This document shows positions 35,686-44,432 of a DNA stretch of 64,000 nt, in pieces. This DNA comes from Bradyrhizobium erythrophlei. GTDB lineage: Bacteria; Pseudomonadota; Alphaproteobacteria; Rhizobiales; Xanthobacteraceae. Under the pieces are notes generated by a model. The model did no database searches. It saw nothing but the letters and a program-made list of their open reading frames with translations, and was not told the DNA's origin. The DNA is taken from positions 3,658,001 through 3,722,000 of the forward strand of contig NZ_LT670817.1 of assembly GCF_900129425.1 (NCBI RefSeq), given 5' to 3'. The position numbers and the translations under genes were made by a program. Position 1 is the stretch's first letter; each line of letters opens with the position of its first letter.

Positions 35686-36921
35686 TCACGATCCCTGCCT
35701 CAGCCGCGCCAGTACCTTCAGCCCGCCATAGCCGTCGGCGGGCAGCAGGCCCATCTTGTTCTGGTAATCCTGGATCGCCTGCATGGTGTCATTGCCGACG
35801 CGGCCATCGGTGCCGCCGGTGTCGAAACCTGCCTTGGTGAGACGGACCTGCATTTCCTGCACTTCGGCGAGCGTCAGCGCGCGCTCGGAGCCGGGGAACG
35901 GCTGCAGGAACGGCGGCTCGCCGAGGATGCGGTCGCCGAGATGGCAGATCGCCAGCGCGTAGTTCATCGAGGGGTTGTAGCTGCGCACCGAATAAAAGTT
36001 CGGCCCGAGCAGGAACGCCGGGCCGCCGGGCACCGGCACCCACATCTGCGCGGATGCGCCCGGTTGCGGGAATGGCTTGCCGTCGGCGCGCGCGACGCCG
36101 GCACTGGTCCACGCGGCATAGGTTCGATTGTGGCCCGAGGACGCGCCGGGCGCACGGACCTCAAAACCCCAATGTTCGCCGCGATGATATTTGCCGCGAT
36201 CGACCAGATAGCGCGCGGTGGAACCGAGCGCGTCGTCGGGTTTGCCGAACGGCGACACCCGGCCGTCATGGTCGTAGTCGATACCGACATTGAGCCAGAC
36301 TTCCGGCATCCACTGGGTATGTCCCATCGCGCCGGCCCACGATCCCCGCATCTCCTCAGGATTGCTCCAGCCGCGATCGACGATTTTCAGCGCGTTGATC
36401 AGCTCGGATTCCCAATAGGCGCGGCGACGCGGCGCGCGCCAGGCGAGTGCTGCCAGCGAGGGAAATACCGGCCGCATGTGGTTCCGCTGCACCTGCGGAT
36501 CGCCGTACGCGGATTCGACGCCCCACAGCGCCAGCAGGGTGCCGCGCTCGACGCCGAAATCATGTTCGATCCGCGCAAACAGCGCCTCGTGTTTCCGCAG
36601 GGCTTCCTTGCCGGCGATGATGCGCCAGTCAGAGACGCGGCGATTGATATATTGCCAGGTCTCCTCCTTGAATTCGGGCTGGTCCTGCATCTGCTTGAAC
36701 ACGGACATGTCCGGTTCGACGTGGCCCATCACCCGGGCCCAGGTCGCCTCCGATATCCCCTTGGCCAGGGCATGCGCGCGAAATCCGTCGCGCCATTGTT
36801 CGAAGCCGGGCGGCGCGGCGGCCAACGCCGCGAAGGGGTGCGCGAGCAGGGCGCCGGCACCGAGGCCGGATCGCATCAGTGCGCGGCGCGTCAGGTTTGT
36901 GCGAGAATCAAATTGTTTCAT
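35686..36921 (-). CDS. Lytic murein transglycosylase, MltB family, with peptidoglycan-binding domain
   Basis: The protein has 411 residues. It begins with a twin-arginine leader (NLTRRALMRSGLGAGALL, cleavage near LAAAPPG). The SLT_2 (GH103) domain covers about 40-335: catalytic Glu in LLALWGVESAYGDPQV, MGHTQWMPEVWL, and FGKPDDALGSTARYLV. A PG_binding_1 domain is at the C-terminus (EVQEMQVRLTKAGFDTGG, VGNDTMQAIQDYQNKMG). It cleaves the glycan strands in the periplasm to 1,6-anhydromuramic products. A MarR remnant and a CMD-family gene lie upstream. Confidence 0.95.
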   Translation of the reverse strand: MKQFDSRTNLTRRALMRSGLGAGALLAHPFAALAAAPPGFEQWRDGFRAHALAKGISEATWARVMGHVEPDMSVFKQMQDQPEFKEETWQYINRRVSDWRIIAGKEALRKHEALFARIEHDFGVERGTLLALWGVESAYGDPQVQRNHMRPVFPSLAALAWRAPRRRAYWESELINALKIVDRGWSNPEEMRGSWAGAMGHTQWMPEVWLNVGIDYDHDGRVSPFGKPDDALGSTARYLVDRGKYHRGEHWGFEVRAPGASSGHNRTYAAWTSAGVARADGKPFPQPGASAQMWVPVPGGPAFLLGPNFYSVRSYNPSMNYALAICHLGDRILGEPPFLQPFPGSERALTLAEVQEMQVRLTKAGFDTGGTDGRVGNDTMQAIQDYQNKMGLLPADGYGGLKVLARLRQGS

Positions 36922-36973
36922 CTGGGCAGTCTAGCGGCGATGAAAGGGCCGCGGCAAAGCTGTACCGGCGGAA

Positions 36974-37251
36974 CTAGCCATCCTGCTGCAGATCTGCGGC
37001 AATTTTGGACAGCCAGCGCCGGATCGCGAGCTGGGTCCTGGCGCCGAGCCCGGTCAGTAGCCGCCGCTCCAGCGCCATGGCGCGACGCCGACACTTTCCG
37101 AGCAAGGTTCCACCACGACCGGTCAGCGTCCACTGCAGCACCCGGCCATGCACCGGATGGGCGGTTTTCCGGATCGCGCCGTCGCGCTCGAGGTTGCGGA
37201 TGATGACGCCGGGCCAGATCGGCGCCGGACAGGCCGGGATAGGCTTTCATA
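36974..37251 (-). pseudogene. Degenerate MarR-family regulator
   Basis: On the minus strand one frame reads MKAYPGLSGADLAR, and after a shift of frame, with a likely short deletion, the next reads VIIRNLERDGAIRKTAHPV then HGRVLQWTLTGRG and a MarR-like end LAIRRWLSKIAADLQ before TAG (36974-36976). Together these are the recognition helix, wing and dimer helix of a MarR protein. The N-terminal dimerisation helix is missing. It lies head-to-head with the CMD-family gene at 37264, so it may be the former regulator. Confidence 0.75.
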
Positions 37252-37263
37252 GGGTGGACGAAA

Positions 37264-37743
37264 ATGTCGCATGCTCGCAGCGAGTGCGAAGATTTCCAGG
37301 CGCTGGCGCCCGATGCGTATGAAATTGTCGCCGCACTCGGCCGGGCCGCCGCCAAGGCCGGCATCGACAAGTCATTGCTCGAGCTGATCAAGCTGCGCGC
37401 GTCGCAAATCAATGGCTGCGCCTTCTGCGTGCAGTTTCACATCCTGCAGGCCAAACGTCTCGGCATCTCGGCCGACAAACTCAATCTCGTCGTGGTCTGG
37501 CGCGAGGCGCCGCTGTTTTCCGCGCGCGAGCGCGCGGCTTTGGCATGGACCGAGGCGCTGACGCTGGTGACCGGCGGCGTAAGTGACGAAGTCTATGCGC
37601 TGGCATGCGCTGAATTTTCCGAGCAGGAGCTGGCCTATCTCAGTTCCGCGATCGCTTCGATCAATGTCTGGAACCGGCTGGGCGTCGCCTATCGCTGGAC
37701 CCCGCCGGCGCGGCAGGCGGCGGTTCATGCGGCGGGGTCATGA
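37264..37743 (+). CDS. Carboxymuconolactone-decarboxylase/AhpD-type protein
   Basis: The protein has 159 residues: ALAPDAYEIVAALGRAA, LLELIKLRASQINGC, and the redox pair C52-A-F-C55 with H59 (GCAFCVQFH), then FSARERAALAWTEALTLVTG, which is typical of the CMD/YnjA group. It would act as a thiol peroxidase-like or disulfide protein. The ATG at 37264 is the first of its frame. Its neighbours are a broken MarR gene upstream and a convergent M23 peptidase gene. Confidence 0.9.
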   Translation: MSHARSECEDFQALAPDAYEIVAALGRAAAKAGIDKSLLELIKLRASQINGCAFCVQFHILQAKRLGISADKLNLVVVWREAPLFSARERAALAWTEALTLVTGGVSDEVYALACAEFSEQELAYLSSAIASINVWNRLGVAYRWTPPARQAAVHAAGS

Positions 37744-37746
37744 GGA

Positions 37747-39396
37747 TCAGTTCTCGCTGCCTTCCTGCGCATCGGGATGGATCACATCCTCAGGCAGTGC
37801 ATGCGCTACGGCAGACGAGGACGCAGGTTCGGGTCCGATCTCGCGCCCGCGTCCGCCGATCAAGCGCTCATAGGCCGAGATCAAGGTGACGTAGGGATTG
37901 ACCCAGAGCCAGCCGTCGCGCGTGAACACCTGCACGTCGAAATGCAAATGGCGGGTGGTGCCGTTGGGATGGTCCAGGTAATTGGAGACCACGCCGATTT
38001 TTTCGCCTTCCTCGACCTGTCGTCCGTTCAGAAGGCCGTCGGCATCCATGGCAGCCGGATTCATGTGCATGTAGCGAAAGCGGATGTGCTCGGTGCGGCT
38101 GTTGATCTGCAGCGTTGCCGCCTGCTGTTTGGGCGAGCGAATCAGCACGCCATCGCGGACAGCGACCACCGCCCGCTGGCGGGGGTCGCAGTGCTCGGAA
38201 CCTTCGTCAAGCGCCGGACACGGCGCCGGCCGGATATCCTGCCCCTGATGGCCAAAACCACTGGCGCACTGGCCCACACCAAAACTGCGGGCTTCGCAGA
38301 AATTGTCCTGCCAGGGATAGCTGGTACGTCCGCCAGCGAGATCATCGAGCGGTTTGTCGCCCGACCGGCGTTTTCCGAACGACTGCGAATGCGCGAAAGC
38401 CGGCGCATTTTCCAGCGGAAACCGAATCTGCGAATAGGCGGTGAAATCGGCGTGGCCGCCCTGTTTGCGAAAGCCGCTGTCGGCAATGATATCGCCACTG
38501 GGGCGATAGGTGAAATCGGGCGACGGCTCAACCGGGCGCCCGGCGATGTCGGACGGAAGATCGGTTCGCGGCCGCGAGGGCAGGCCGCCGACAACATGCA
38601 GCGCTTTCAGGAAACGTTCGGCAACCGGGTAGGCCTCGCGGCATGCAAGCCGCCGCTCGCGGGGGGCGCTGTCCAGACACTGGATCGACACCACGTAGGG
38701 AACACCGAAGCGCGTGAAGGCATAACGCACATACCCTTCCCGGATAAAGCGGCGCAGGTCGGGGAATTGTGTCGCCAGCGCCTTGACCGGCTCGCCCTTG
38801 CCGCCCAGGGGATCGCTAATGTCGTAGGTCAGGATCGAGCCGGTGATCTGCACTTCGACGGGTCTGGCAAAGGTCCGTGCCAGCAGGCCGTCGCCGGCGC
38901 CGGGTTCGAGTGAAAATATCGCGTCGTATCCGGCCGGGCCGGCGTCAAACAGGTCGGCGGGACGAAAATCGGCCTGATACCGCGACAGCGAAAGACTGGC
39001 CGGTGCGCCGTTCAGCCTTGCGTCAAGAAACGCCGCGGTGTCGAACGGCAGCAGCACCGGTACCGGACTGCGTCCGATCCCGGTGAAGATCTGCGAGGTC
39101 ACGCCGTTGAGTTGCACCAGCGCGGGCCTCGAACGCGGGTCGAACGCAGCGAGCCGGCGTTGGCCCGAAAACGTGAAGTCGGGCGCGACAGCCGGCTTGG
39201 CGTTGATCTCGGATCGGAGCTGATCGAGAACGGCATGCCACTCGACGCGGACCGCCGAAATCGGCGGGGTTCTGAATTCGTCGGCGCGCAGCAGACCGTT
39301 GCCGGCAACGAGCGCGAGCAGGGATGTCAGGGTGTGCGTAACCAGCCGGAGCCAAAAACGGCAGACAGCCCTTCCTCTCACCGACTCTCGTAGCAT
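37747..39396 (-). CDS. Secreted M23-family metallopeptidase (LytM type)
   Basis: The protein has 549 residues with an N-terminal hydrophobic segment (LTSLLALVAGNGLLRA) serving as signal or anchor. About 300 residues of unassigned sequence come first (CLDSAPRERRLACREAY has a Cys pair). The Zn-peptidase domain is in the last 230 residues: HxxxD in SGFGHQGQDIRP, RQRAVVAVRDGVLIR, and HxH in TTRHLHFDVQVF. Enzymes of this kind cut peptide bridges in peptidoglycan, or regulate amidases if catalytically dead, but the Zn ligands are present here. It sits next to convergent CMD gene and upstream efp on the same strand. Confidence 0.88.
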   Translation of the reverse strand: MLRESVRGRAVCRFWLRLVTHTLTSLLALVAGNGLLRADEFRTPPISAVRVEWHAVLDQLRSEINAKPAVAPDFTFSGQRRLAAFDPRSRPALVQLNGVTSQIFTGIGRSPVPVLLPFDTAAFLDARLNGAPASLSLSRYQADFRPADLFDAGPAGYDAIFSLEPGAGDGLLARTFARPVEVQITGSILTYDISDPLGGKGEPVKALATQFPDLRRFIREGYVRYAFTRFGVPYVVSIQCLDSAPRERRLACREAYPVAERFLKALHVVGGLPSRPRTDLPSDIAGRPVEPSPDFTYRPSGDIIADSGFRKQGGHADFTAYSQIRFPLENAPAFAHSQSFGKRRSGDKPLDDLAGGRTSYPWQDNFCEARSFGVGQCASGFGHQGQDIRPAPCPALDEGSEHCDPRQRAVVAVRDGVLIRSPKQQAATLQINSRTEHIRFRYMHMNPAAMDADGLLNGRQVEEGEKIGVVSNYLDHPNGTTRHLHFDVQVFTRDGWLWVNPYVTLISAYERLIGGRGREIGPEPASSSAVAHALPEDVIHPDAQEGSEN

Positions 39397-39409
39397 GCCC
39401 GATGATTGC

Positions 39410-39976
39410 CTAATCCTTGGCGCGCTCGACGTAGGATCCGTCTTCAGTCATGACCACGATCCGTGTTCCCGTGCCGATATGCGGCGGCACGTTGGTGCGC
39501 ACGCCGTTGGAGAGAATCGCGGGCTTGTAAGATGACGACGCGGTCTGGCCCTTGGTGACCGGCTCGGTTTCCACGACTTCCAGCGTGGCGCGCTGCGGCA
39601 TCTGAATGGCCACCGGAACGACGCCGTGAAGCGAAAGCTTGACGGTCATGTTTTCCTGCAAGTACGGCGCGGCGCTGCCGATAATGTCCTCCGGCACCTG
39701 AACTTGATCATAATTGTCGTTGTTCATGAAGTGGAAGCCGTCGGCGTCCTTATAGAGGTAGTTGAAATTCTGGTCCTCGATGGTCGCCTTCTCCACCTGG
39801 TCGGTGGTCTTGTAACGCTCGGAAATCTTTACCCCGTCGCTGATTCGGCGCATTTCGATCTGGCTGACCGGGGTTCCCTTGCCGGGATGGATGTTCTCGG
39901 CGGTCAGAACCACGTAAAGCTTGCCGTCTTGCTCGATGACGTTGCCCTTGCGAATAGAACTGGCGATGACTTTCAA
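39410..39976 (-). CDS. efp: Translation elongation factor P (starts at TTG)
   Basis: The protein has 188 residues when started at the TTG at 39976-39974 (MKVIASSIRKGNVIEQDGK), the only start that gives the correct length and N-terminus. An automatic ATG start at 40543 would wrongly add 189 residues over the divergent epmA gene. Domains: KOW-like I, then two OB-folds, with end TGTRIVVMTEDGSYVERAKD. The lysine to be modified is K33 in NIHPGKGTP. EF-P relieves stalling at polyproline. It is divergent from epmA-epmB, whose products beta-lysylate this lysine. Confidence 0.95.
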   Translation of the reverse strand: MKVIASSIRKGNVIEQDGKLYVVLTAENIHPGKGTPVSQIEMRRISDGVKISERYKTTDQVEKATIEDQNFNYLYKDADGFHFMNNDNYDQVQVPEDIIGSAAPYLQENMTVKLSLHGVVPVAIQMPQRATLEVVETEPVTKGQTASSSYKPAILSNGVRTNVPPHIGTGTRIVVMTEDGSYVERAKD

Positions 39977-40114
39977 AGCTGTGTTTCCTGATATTCTGGC
40001 CCGGGACCGAACAGGACATGGGTGTCCCGAGGCCAGCGAAGCGGTTTCGGGCTGCAACATACTGATTTTGCGGCTTGATGCCAGCGTTTTACGGGCTGCC
40101 GGGGCGCCCCGCTG

Positions 40115-41167
40115 ATGGCCGGAAACGAACAGCTTTCGCCGTGGTGGTCGCCGGCGCGGCATGCCGACATCAGGCCATTTTTGGCGGCGCGGACCGCTGT
40201 TACCAGGTCTGTCAGGGCCTGGTTCGACGAGCAGGGTTTTGCCGAGGTCGAAACCGGGATTTTGCAGGTTTCGCCCGGCAACGAGACCCACCTGCATGCG
40301 CCACGCACCGAGCTTACCGGCTCCGATGGCACGCGCGCGGTGCGGTATCTGCGGACCTCGCCGGAATTCGCCTGCAAGAAATTGCTGGCTGCCGGCGAAC
40401 CGAAGATCTTTGAATTTGCGCGGGTGTTTCGCGACCGCGAGCGCGGCGATCTGCATCTGCCCGAATTCACCATGCTGGAATGGTACCGTGCCGATGCGAC
40501 GTACGACGCCGTCATGGCCGACAGCGTCGTTTTGATCGCGCACGCCGCGCAGGCAACCGGCATCGGGCGATTTTCGTTTCGCGGCCGGGTTGCCGATCCG
40601 TTCGCCGAGCCGGAGCTTTTGACCGTGGCGACCGCATTCGAGCGCTATGCGGGTATCGATCTGCTCGGGTCAGTTGTGGACGGCCTGGGTGATCGTGCGG
40701 CGTTGGCGGCAGCGGCCGAGGGACGGGTACGGATTACGGATGACGACACTTGGTCGGATATTTTCAGCAAAGTGTTGGTCGAGCACGTCGAGCCAAATCT
40801 GGGGCAGGGGCGTCTGACGGTGCTGTTTGAATATCCAGCGCCCGAGGCGGCGCTGGCGCGCGCCAAACCATCCGACCCGAGCGTCGCCGAACGCTTCGAG
40901 GTCTATGCCTGCGGCGTCGAACTCGCGAATGGATTTGGCGAGTTGACCGATGCGCAGGAGCAGCGCCATCGCTTCACCTTGGCGATGGACGAAAAGCAGC
41001 GGCGCTATGGCGAGCGCTATCCGCTCGACCAGGATTTTCTCGCCGCGGTCGGGCAGATGCCCGAAGCAAGCGGGGTCGCCCTCGGCTTCGACCGGCTGGT
41101 GATGCTGGCGAGCGGCGCCAGCCGGATCGATCAGGTGGTATGGACACCGCCTGCGGGGGAAGCATGA
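40115..41167 (+). CDS. epmA: EF-P beta-lysylation protein EpmA (PoxA/GenX, LysRS-like)
   Basis: The protein has 350 residues and is a class II lysyl-tRNA-synthetase core without anticodon-binding domain: motif 2 RTSPEFACKKLLAAGEPKIF, FARVFRDRERGDLHLPEFTM, and motif 3 ASGVALGFDRLVMLASGA. It attaches beta-lysine to EF-P. ATG 40115 follows a short space from the divergent efp, and the stop overlaps the ATG of epmB (ATGA). The full EF-P modification set (efp, epmA, epmB) is thus in one place. The hydroxylase EpmC is not seen nearby. Confidence 0.95.
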   Translation: MAGNEQLSPWWSPARHADIRPFLAARTAVTRSVRAWFDEQGFAEVETGILQVSPGNETHLHAPRTELTGSDGTRAVRYLRTSPEFACKKLLAAGEPKIFEFARVFRDRERGDLHLPEFTMLEWYRADATYDAVMADSVVLIAHAAQATGIGRFSFRGRVADPFAEPELLTVATAFERYAGIDLLGSVVDGLGDRAALAAAAEGRVRITDDDTWSDIFSKVLVEHVEPNLGQGRLTVLFEYPAPEAALARAKPSDPSVAERFEVYACGVELANGFGELTDAQEQRHRFTLAMDEKQRRYGERYPLDQDFLAAVGQMPEASGVALGFDRLVMLASGASRIDQVVWTPPAGEA

Positions 41168-42261
41168 GCAACAACTATCGCAGGTCAGCCGCGACTTTGC
41201 GGGAGCCCGCCGAACTGGTCGCCCACGGTTTGGCTCCGGCGGCTGATCTTGCCGATCTGGAAAAGGTTGCGGCGCGCTATGCGATCGCGGTTACGCCGGA
41301 CATTGCCGCACTGATCGACCCCGGCGATCCCGACGATCCGATCGCCCGACAGTTCATTCCAGACGCTGAGGAATTGGTGACCCAAGGCAGCGAGAACGCC
41401 GATCCGATCGGCGATCACGCGCATTCGCCGGTGTCCGGCATCGTGCATCGCTATCCCGATCGGGTACTGTTCAAGCTCGTTCACGTCTGCGCGGTGTATT
41501 GCCGTTTCTGTTTCCGCCGGGAAATGGTCGGACCGGGCAAGGCGACCGCGCTTTCGCAGGCCGCTTATCAGGGCGCGCTCGACTATATCCGCGCCCATTC
41601 GGAAATTTGGGAAGTCATCCTGACCGGCGGCGACCCCTTGATGCTGGCGCCGCGCCGGCTTGCCGAGATCATGGCGGATCTGGCCACTATCGATCACGTC
41701 AGGATTATCCGCATTCACACCCGGGTGCCGGTTGCCGATCCCGCGCGCATCAGCGGTGAGATGATCGCGGCGCTGAAGGTGGAGGGCGCGACAACCTGGG
41801 TTGCACTGCACGCCAATCATATCAGGGAATTGACCGAAAAGGCCCGCGCCGCATGTGCCGCCATCATCGACGCCGGGATTCCGATGGTGAGCCAATCGGT
41901 CCTGCTGCGCGGCGTCAATGACAATGCCACGGCGCTGGAAGCGCTGATGCGGGGCTTTGTCGAGTGCCGGATCAAGCCATATTACCTGCATCACGGCGAT
42001 CTAGCGCCGGGCACCTCGCATCTGCGGACAACGCTGGCGCACGGGCAGGAGTTGATGCGTGTACTGCGGGGCCGGGTGTCCGGACTATGTCAGCCGGAAT
42101 ACGTGCTCGACATTCCCGGCGGCCACGGCAAGGCGCCGGTCGGCCCCGATTATCTGTCCCCTGCAGATTCTTTTTCGCAACGACGTGAACAGCACGCAGA
42201 AACGCGCTATCGTATCGTCGACTATTGCGGTGAGGTGCATCTCTATCCTCCGACGCCGTGA
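41164..42261 (+). CDS. epmB: EF-P lysine 2,3-aminomutase EpmB (radical SAM)
   Basis: The protein has 365 residues from ATG 41164, which overlaps the epmA stop. An upstream ATG at 41140 would add eight residues inside epmA. The radical-SAM cysteines are C109, C113 and C116 (HVCAVYCRFCFRRE). Other signatures: ILTGGDPLMLAPRRLAEIM, RIIRIHTRVPVADPARI, HANHIRELT, and YYLHHGDLAPGTSHLR for PLP binding, with Lys in the loop IPGGHGKAPVGPDY. The enzyme converts alpha-lysine to (R)-beta-lysine for EpmA. It ends before a small secreted-protein gene. Confidence 0.95.
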   Translation: MSNNYRRSAATLREPAELVAHGLAPAADLADLEKVAARYAIAVTPDIAALIDPGDPDDPIARQFIPDAEELVTQGSENADPIGDHAHSPVSGIVHRYPDRVLFKLVHVCAVYCRFCFRREMVGPGKATALSQAAYQGALDYIRAHSEIWEVILTGGDPLMLAPRRLAEIMADLATIDHVRIIRIHTRVPVADPARISGEMIAALKVEGATTWVALHANHIRELTEKARAACAAIIDAGIPMVSQSVLLRGVNDNATALEALMRGFVECRIKPYYLHHGDLAPGTSHLRTTLAHGQELMRVLRGRVSGLCQPEYVLDIPGGHGKAPVGPDYLSPADSFSQRREQHAETRYRIVDYCGEVHLYPPTP

Positions 42262-42289
42262 TGCGTTTCTCTGAAATGGGAGAAGCAGG

Positions 42290-42559
42290 ATGCAAAAACT
42301 AGCGATATCGATGGCTTTACTGGTCGTGGTTGGAGCTCCGATTGCGATGGCGCAGACCGGAAACAATATGGGATCGCCGGGCGCTGCGAATCAGTCACAG
42401 CCGCTTCGCGAAGCCCCGCTCGAAGCCCCGATCGGCCACCGGCAGCCACGGGCCGATCAGGTGCCGTCGGAAAAGAATCTGGGCAATCCGAACGACCCGA
42501 TGAACAAGGAAGATGCCGCGCTTGATCGCAAGATCAAGAGCATCTGCAGGGGTTGCTGA
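42290..42559 (+). CDS. Small secreted protein ending in ICRGC (family member 2)
   Basis: The protein has 89 residues with a Sec leader (MQKLAISMALLVVVGAPIAM, cleavage after AQ). The mature part is about 67 residues, rich in Asn/Pro/Gln, with APIGHRQPRADQVP and the end LDRKIKSICRGC. It shares IGHRQP, LDRK and ICRGC with the protein at 24969-25241. A ribosome-binding site (GGGAGAAGCAGG) precedes ATG 42290. It is 28 bases after epmB, possibly on that transcript, and its stop abuts the convergent hdeD-like gene. No function is known to me. Confidence 0.82.
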   Translation: MQKLAISMALLVVVGAPIAMAQTGNNMGSPGAANQSQPLREAPLEAPIGHRQPRADQVPSEKNLGNPNDPMNKEDAALDRKIKSICRGC

Positions 42560-42561
42560 GA

Positions 42562-43134
42562 TCAGCCCTTGCGCGCGGCGAGCGCCATTCCGATCAGGGT
42601 CGCGCCGCCGAACAAGAGATTGATGCCAACCAGCAGGCCGACGGCCCAGAGCGCCGATCCCGGCAATCCGGCGATGATTACAGCCGCGATCAGCAGATCC
42701 ATGATTCCGGCGACCAGCAGCCACGACCACCGCTCCGACAATTCGCGGCGATGCTCCAGCGCGTACATGATGGTGGCGACGCCCTCGGCGAGGAAATAGG
42801 CGCCGACGACGATGGTGAGGGTCAAAGTACCCTCTACCGGCCGCGCCAGCAGGACAATGCCGGCGACAATCCCGAGCACCGCCGAAATCAGCGACCACCA
42901 GAACCCCGGCATCCGCCGGGCCCAGAACGTCAGCGCCAGGCCGGCGATGCCCGAGATCAGAAACAACCAGCCCAGAAAGATGGTGACGGCAAGACTTGCC
43001 AGCGGCGGCACGATCATTGCCGCCAGCCCCAAAATCACGAGCAGGATGCCTTCAAACAAGAAGGCTTTCCAATGCTCGTGTACCGCGGCGCTCATTTCGG
43101 ACTGCAACCTGGTGATGTCCTGGGGAAGGGTCAT
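42562..43134 (-). CDS. HdeD-family membrane protein (DUF308)
   Basis: The protein has 190 residues with six hydrophobic helices in three pairs: FEGILLVILGLAAMIVPPLA, FLGWLFLISGIAGLALTFW, and LVAGIMDLLIAAVIIAGLPG. The repeated Gly-rich pairs are characteristic of HdeD/DUF308. E. coli HdeD is involved in acid resistance at high cell density; the mechanism is unclear. It is read toward the small ICRGC protein gene and away from the PrsW-like gene. Confidence 0.92.
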   Translation of the reverse strand: MTLPQDITRLQSEMSAAVHEHWKAFLFEGILLVILGLAAMIVPPLASLAVTIFLGWLFLISGIAGLALTFWARRMPGFWWSLISAVLGIVAGIVLLARPVEGTLTLTIVVGAYFLAEGVATIMYALEHRRELSERWSWLLVAGIMDLLIAAVIIAGLPGSALWAVGLLVGINLLFGGATLIGMALAARKG

Positions 43135-43285
43135 TGAAATCTCCCTATGCCGGTAGCGCGGAGTGACGCCCCAATACCCTGGTATCCTAACATAGCCGGC
43201 GCCAACTCTGCGCGGTCAATTTGTTTCTGCCAAGACCCTGCGCGATATCAAGGACACCGGCAATTGATGTCCTATTCAGCCTTGT

Positions 43286-44323
43286 TCAGCCTTGGCCGGG
43301 CGCGGACGAAAAGCCCCGCGACGTGCCGCGCATCCGATTGCGGCCGAGAATATAGATCGCCGTGGTGACCAGCAGAAGGACGCTGCCGATCAGGATCGAT
43401 ACGAGACCGATAGGCACGAGAACCAGCGCCACGTTGCGTTCGGGGTTCACCAGCCAGTGATGGATCGACGTCAGTACGAAGGCGAGGCCGACAAATCCGG
43501 CCGCACCGCCGGCCACCAGCAACGCCCACATCCGCCGTAACTGGGTCAGCCGCTCGCGTGCGATGTCGGTGCGGGGAGCATGGTGTCGGCCGACCCGCCG
43601 CACCAGCCGCGCCGCGAATGCGATCGCGCTGAACCCGATCAGCACGCTCGCCGATCCCAGCAGCAGCCTGGTTGATGGATCAAGGTCGGCGTTTTGCTGC
43701 AGCGTCAGCAGCGGAAAATCGAAACCGGCATGCAGCGCGACCGGCGCAAACAGCATCAGGATTCGGCTTGAGATACGCGCCCAGTCGCGATGGTGCCGGT
43801 GCGCGCCAAGCGCGGTGCCGGAGCGGCCGATCGCGAGATAGGCGCCGGCAATGATGCCGAGCGCGCCGTGGAACGGCACGGTCAGGACGCTGCGCAACGC
43901 TGCCAGCGATCGCCACATCTCGGCATGCTGCACGAGATAAGCGAGGTTTTCGTAGGCGGCAAAGCCGAGCCCTACGGCGGCACCATAGACCACGGTGTCC
44001 ATCGGATCGGCGAAAGGCCGCCGCCGCGCCGAAACCGCGACGATGGCGAGAACCTTGACGGTTTCCTCGGGCAGGGCGACCCCGAAGATCGAGTGCAGCG
44101 CCTGCGCAACCCAAGGGTTTTCGGGGGCGGTAAGAATCGACATGAACGGCGCCCGCGCCAGCCCGAGCAGCGAAATGCTGGCGGCGCCGAGCAGAAACGC
44201 GGTCCACACCTTGGCAGGCGGACCAGGGCGCTCGCCGGCGGCAATCACGAGCCACAGCATCAGCAGCGCGGGCGCGACAGCCGCGGTGCCGATGACAGTC
44301 GGGAGGGATTCAAGGAGCAGCAT
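43286..44323 (-). CDS. PrsW-family intramembrane metalloprotease
   Basis: The protein has 345 residues and 8-9 membrane helices. Catalytic-type motifs are visible: FGVALPEETVKVLAIV (EExxK), AAVGLGFAAYENLAYL (glutamate in YEN), VPFHGALGIIAGAY (His) and LHAGFDFPLL (His, Asp). These match the PrsW/CPBP-like Zn-dependent proteases, of which Bacillus PrsW cuts an anti-sigma factor. The basic C-terminal extension (RNRMRGTSRGFSSAPGQG) is unusual. No anti-sigma gene is nearby. Confidence 0.88.
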   Translation of the reverse strand: MLLLESLPTVIGTAAVAPALLMLWLVIAAGERPGPPAKVWTAFLLGAASISLLGLARAPFMSILTAPENPWVAQALHSIFGVALPEETVKVLAIVAVSARRRPFADPMDTVVYGAAVGLGFAAYENLAYLVQHAEMWRSLAALRSVLTVPFHGALGIIAGAYLAIGRSGTALGAHRHHRDWARISSRILMLFAPVALHAGFDFPLLTLQQNADLDPSTRLLLGSASVLIGFSAIAFAARLVRRVGRHHAPRTDIARERLTQLRRMWALLVAGGAAGFVGLAFVLTSIHHWLVNPERNVALVLVPIGLVSILIGSVLLLVTTAIYILGRNRMRGTSRGFSSAPGQG

Positions 44324-44432
44324 CAGGATGGCAAATATGCCATTTTTCAGCGTTATCCACTGTCTAGATGTTAGGTCCGGCCGATACCGTCGGACGCACC
44401 TTCCGAATTCGCGTTCCGAGGCATCGTCCGGC

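Noticed and set aside
35590..37203. 537-codon open frame antisense to the MltB-type gene
   Set aside because: It is a mirror frame of a strongly supported gene in high-GC DNA, rich in Arg/His/Gly with no domain.
39977..40543. N-terminal extension of EF-P to the ATG at 40543
   Set aside because: It would overlap epmA on the other strand and add residues absent from all EF-P proteins.
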